A stretch of 64,000 bases of DNA, taken from NCBI GenBank assembly GCA_018711005.1, contig DVIT01000012.1:1-64000 (forward strand). Direction: 5' to 3'. Source of the DNA: Candidatus Scybalocola faecigallinarum (GTDB lineage Bacteria; Bacillota; Clostridia; Lachnospirales; Lachnospiraceae). Positions 61,692-64,000 of the stretch are shown here, piece by piece; position 1 is the first letter of the stretch; each line of letters begins with the position of its first letter. Under the pieces are notes generated by a model. It did no database searches and was not told the DNA's origin. It was given only the letters and a program-made list of their open reading frames with translations. The position numbers and the translations under genes were made by a program.

Positions 61692-62927
61692 ATGGGCAAA
61701 AAAAAGATAGTGTATGTAGTCCTGGCATGTTCACTGATCGTGAACTGTATGTTTTTATTTGCCGGATGTATGGGACAGCTGGATATTTCCTCGATTTTTA
61801 GCGGCCGATCCGATCAGGAGCCGGTCTATGAGACAGGAGAGGCCAATTCCGCCAACAATGCGTCAGAGATCCGGGAAAAGCTCAGTAAGATCGATGCAGT
61901 GATCAACGAGTATTATCTGAATGAGTCCGAGATCGACGAGGAAAAGATGATCGAAGGCATTTATTCCGGCTATGTGGCAGGTTTAGGGGAAAATTATACT
62001 ACCTACTATACGGCGCAGGAATATGCGGACCTGATGGAGTCCTCCTCCGGCGAATACTCGGGGATCGGCGTCAGCGTCAGCCAGAGTATTGAGACGGGAG
62101 TCATTACTATTGTGAATCCTTTTGAAAACGGACCCGGCTATGAAGCCGGCATGCGCAAGGACGACATTCTCTTTGCTGTGGAAGGGGAGGAAGTGACCGG
62201 ACAGGATATAAACAGCGTGGTGGCCAAGATTAAAGGCGAGGCCGGCACAACGGTGGATCTTACTGTATACCGTCCGTCCACAGATGAGTACATTGATATG
62301 ACGGTTGAGCGCCGTGTTGTTCAGAATCCTACAGTGACCTATGAAATGAAGGATGGAAACATTGGATATATCCAGGTTACGGAATTTGACGAGGTAACGG
62401 TAGAACAGTTTGGCACAGCCATTTCAGACCTTCAGGGTCAGGGCATGCAGGGGCTGGTCGTGGATCTGAGAGATAACCCGGGCGGACTTCTTTCCAGTGT
62501 GTGCGATATGCTGGACCGTATCCTGCCGGAGGGAAATCTTCTTGTTTACACTATGGATAAAGACGGGAACCGTGAGGAGCATTATGCGGAAGATGAAGAT
62601 TCTCTGGATCTGCCCATGATCGTTCTGGTTAATGGCAACAGTGCCAGCGCATCGGAAATATTTACGGCAGCCCTGCAGGATTATGACAAAGCCACGATTA
62701 TGGGAACCACCACCTTTGGTAAGGGGATCGTACAGGTGATCCTGCCTTTGGATGACGGTTCCGCGGTGAAAGTGACCCAGTCCCAGTATTACACACCTAA
62801 CGGTGTGTGCATCCACGGAGAAGGGGTAACGCCGGATATAGAAGTAGAGTATGACGCATCGTCAGAGAACGACAACCAGCTGGACGCTGCATTAGAACAG
62901 ATGAAAACCATGCTGGGAGAATCATAA
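61692..62927 (+). CDS. PDZ-containing S41 family C-terminal processing protease
   Basis: A 411-aa secreted protease. The N-terminal hydrophobic segment ends FLFAGCMGQ, a lipobox-like site (Cys26), so it may be a lipoprotein; a plain anchor is the alternative. A PDZ domain spans about residues 115-205 (YSGIGVSVSQSIETGVITIV, YEAGMRKDDILFAVEGEEV). The S41 domain has the catalytic Ser in NGNSASASEIF and Lys in TTTFGKGIVQ. CtpA-type enzymes process wall-associated proteins or hydrolase regulators, fitting the neighbouring ftsEX. The order ftsE-ftsX-S41 protease is common in Firmicutes. Confidence 0.93.
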   Translation: MGKKKIVYVVLACSLIVNCMFLFAGCMGQLDISSIFSGRSDQEPVYETGEANSANNASEIREKLSKIDAVINEYYLNESEIDEEKMIEGIYSGYVAGLGENYTTYYTAQEYADLMESSSGEYSGIGVSVSQSIETGVITIVNPFENGPGYEAGMRKDDILFAVEGEEVTGQDINSVVAKIKGEAGTTVDLTVYRPSTDEYIDMTVERRVVQNPTVTYEMKDGNIGYIQVTEFDEVTVEQFGTAISDLQGQGMQGLVVDLRDNPGGLLSSVCDMLDRILPEGNLLVYTMDKDGNREEHYAEDEDSLDLPMIVLVNGNSASASEIFTAALQDYDKATIMGTTTFGKGIVQVILPLDDGSAVKVTQSQYYTPNGVCIHGEGVTPDIEVEYDASSENDNQLDAALEQMKTMLGES

Positions 62928-62934
62928 CACATAA

Positions 62935-62988
62935 AAACCGCCGGGAAAGCAAAGGTTAAAATGCTTTTCCGGCGGTTTATTTTATTTC
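62935..62988. terminator. Bidirectional terminator after the S41 protease
   Basis: AAACCGCCGGGAAAGCA pairs with TGCTTTTCCGGCGGTTT (62962-62978), followed by ATTTTATTTC; A-rich on the other side. It slightly overlaps the 3' end of the convergent gene. Confidence 0.85.
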
Positions 62989-63518
62989 TTCTTTTTGGTG
63001 TTTGCAGTGTTTTTGCTATTTGTATCGTTTTTACTCATCTTTTGTAAAACCTTGTTTTTCAGGCGCTGTCTGAACTTCTGCTTGGGCGGAGCCACCAGTG
63101 CAGGCCCGCGCAGGCTGCGCACTCTTGTAATATAGATTCCGCTGACCGTTGCCTTAACTTCCTGTTTAATGGGAATAAGGTCATAAATCTTTTCATCTGC
63201 AATGAGGACCATGATCCTTGGGCCGACTTTTGCTTTAACAATAGGAACTTTGGAACGGCGTAAAAGCTTTGGTGTGGATTCCACAACAATAGCGGGAAGT
63301 CCGGCCTGCTTTAGGGGCATTCGCTTTTTGTCAATAATGAGCATGGTCATATTCTGAGAATTGGCTTCAATTTCTTTTTGGGACTCATCCATTTTCTTCT
63401 GTTGCTTTTTGCCCCAGACCGAAAGGAAGATGATACCTGCGATCAAGATCACCAGGATGACAATAAGTACGATGAGCCATGGTGATACGGAAAATAGTGT
63501 GAGTGGTGTTAGCGTCAC
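62982..63518 (-). CDS. Small membrane protein of unknown function
   Basis: A 178-aa protein I cannot assign. One N-terminal membrane helix (LIVLIVILVILIAGIIFLSV) is followed by a short helical linker (KKQQKKMDESQKEIEANSQN), a compact beta-rich region (residues ~55-125, with LIIDKKRMPLKQAGLP and GPRIMVLIADEKIYDLIP) and a very basic Lys/Asn tail. The topology suggests a cytoplasmic RNA- or DNA-binding or membrane-organising role, without direct evidence. The start is GTG 63518, after AAGGAGGG. It is convergent with the S41 protease and divergent or downstream of the acyltransferase gene at the window edge. Confidence 0.7.
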   Translation of the reverse strand: MTLTPLTLFSVSPWLIVLIVILVILIAGIIFLSVWGKKQQKKMDESQKEIEANSQNMTMLIIDKKRMPLKQAGLPAIVVESTPKLLRRSKVPIVKAKVGPRIMVLIADEKIYDLIPIKQEVKATVSGIYITRVRSLRGPALVAPPKQKFRQRLKNKVLQKMSKNDTNSKNTANTKKKK

Positions 63519-63631
63519 GATAGACCCTCCTTATTCTTTTGGTACAGTGCATCAAACGCCGGGCCTTTGCGCCAGGCCGAATAAATGCACTGTAAATTTT
63601 AACATTTTTTCCCGGAAAAGGAAATAGGGAA

Positions 63632-64000
63632 TCATACAATACTGCTGTTTTTTTCTACAGTTTCCCGGATAATGGACTGGATATGGGCGCCAAGGTGCTT
63701 TCTTTCCTCACGGCTCATAGCCTTTACGTCCACAGGCTTGCCAAATTCAAAAACTACATGGCTGCCTTTGACCCATGGGATATGGCTTTCAAAAATGGAT
63801 TCTGTGTTATTAATGGACACAGGAACAATGGGACAACCGGTTTTTTCCGCGATCTTAAAACTGCCCTCTTTAAACGGCAGCATTTCATTTCCCGGAGAGC
63901 GGGTACCTTCCGGAAAGATCCAGATGGAGGTGCCGTCCTTGATCAGGTCGATGCAGCGCAGCACCATTTTCAGCCCCTCTTTAATGTCATCCCGGTCCAA
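63632..64000 (-). CDS. plsC: 1-acyl-sn-glycerol-3-phosphate acyltransferase, 5' end outside the window
   Basis: The last 122 residues of a PlsC-type acyltransferase. Motif FPEGTRS (block III) and the following GCPIVPVSI are visible; the catalytic HX4D lies beyond the window. The enzyme makes phosphatidic acid from lysophosphatidic acid at the membrane. The reading frame is open to the window's last base. The gene symbol follows the family only. Confidence 0.85.
   Translation of the reverse strand: MDRDDIKEGLKMVLRCIDLIKDGTSIWIFPEGTRSPGNEMLPFKEGSFKIAEKTGCPIVPVSINNTESIFESHIPWVKGSHVVFEFGKPVDVKAMSREERKHLGAHIQSIIRETVEKNSSIV

Noticed and set aside
1-64000. tRNA, rRNA, tmRNA or RNase P genes
   Set aside because: I looked for their conserved segments on both strands and found none.

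Overview
The window looks like a chromosomal segment of a Gram-positive Clostridia bacterium, most likely in the family Lachnospiraceae. This is inferred from strong AGGAGG-type ribosome binding sites, TTGACA/TATAAT promoters, a Firmicutes-type SOS box before uvrA, an L10 leader and a SAM-I riboswitch, the MurT-GatD amidation pair, an LTA-synthase-like enzyme, CBS-DRTGG pyrophosphatases and paired DegV proteins. The species cannot be named from the sequence alone. Most of it is core genome; the clearly mobile part is an IS91-like element at about 13.7-16.0 kb. No rRNA, tRNA or CRISPR array was seen.

Layout. 0.4-3.4 kb: comF and an LTA-synthase-like sulfatase. 3.5-7.1 kb: rpmG-secE-nusG-rplK-rplA, then rplJ-rplL behind an attenuated L10 leader. 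7.1-13.4 kb: cell-wall amidase, zinc-ribbon/YARHG membrane protein, murT-gatD, a C-terminally truncated AraC regulator and a sugar O-acetyltransferase. 13.5-16.4 kb: a long inverted repeat, the IS91-like transposase/tyrosine recombinase pair and a tandem palindromic element. 16.4-29.0 kb: histidine kinase/response regulator, phosphoglycerate-mutase-like phosphatase, ROK repressor, SOS-regulated uvrA with a methyltransferase, degV, an XRE regulator, prfC and a second degV. 29.0-36.9 kb: rpoB-rpoC, ending in a nested palindrome. 37-39.4 kb: an unknown membrane protein and pgi behind a structured leader. 39.5-44.8 kb (minus strand): dinB, two tandem family II pyrophosphatases and a flavin-reductase-like protein. 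44.9-51.1 kb: shikimate-kinase-like gene and yfhO, murA behind a structured leader, SAM riboswitch and metK. 51.2-58.0 kb: MATE transporter, ABC ATPase/permease pair, a heptad-repeat coiled-coil protein and an SDR oxidoreductase. 58.8-64.0 kb: CdaR-type regulator, ftsE-ftsX, a PDZ/S41 protease, a small membrane protein and the 3' part of a plsC-like acyltransferase.

Functional themes are transcription/translation (ribosomal proteins, NusG, RpoBC, RF3), envelope building (LTA synthase, amidase, MurT/GatD, MurA, YfhO, FtsEX, S41 protease) and DNA damage (UvrA, DinB). The usual rplKAJL-rpoBC block is split by about 22 kb of unrelated genes.

The most interesting unexplained signals are non-coding: (1) a nested perfect palindrome after rpoC whose outer arm holds the next gene's ribosome binding site and a T-run; (2) a three-way-junction leader before murA and another structured leader before pgi; (3) a partly duplicated MITE-like palindrome at 16.08-16.34 kb; (4) a dispersed 53-bp-period palindromic repeat at both ends of the window; (5) twin leader elements before rplK and rplA; (6) unusual translation starts at murT and dinB; (7) a 63-bp higher-order repeat inside a coiled-coil gene. 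No clearly novel multi-gene system is evident.
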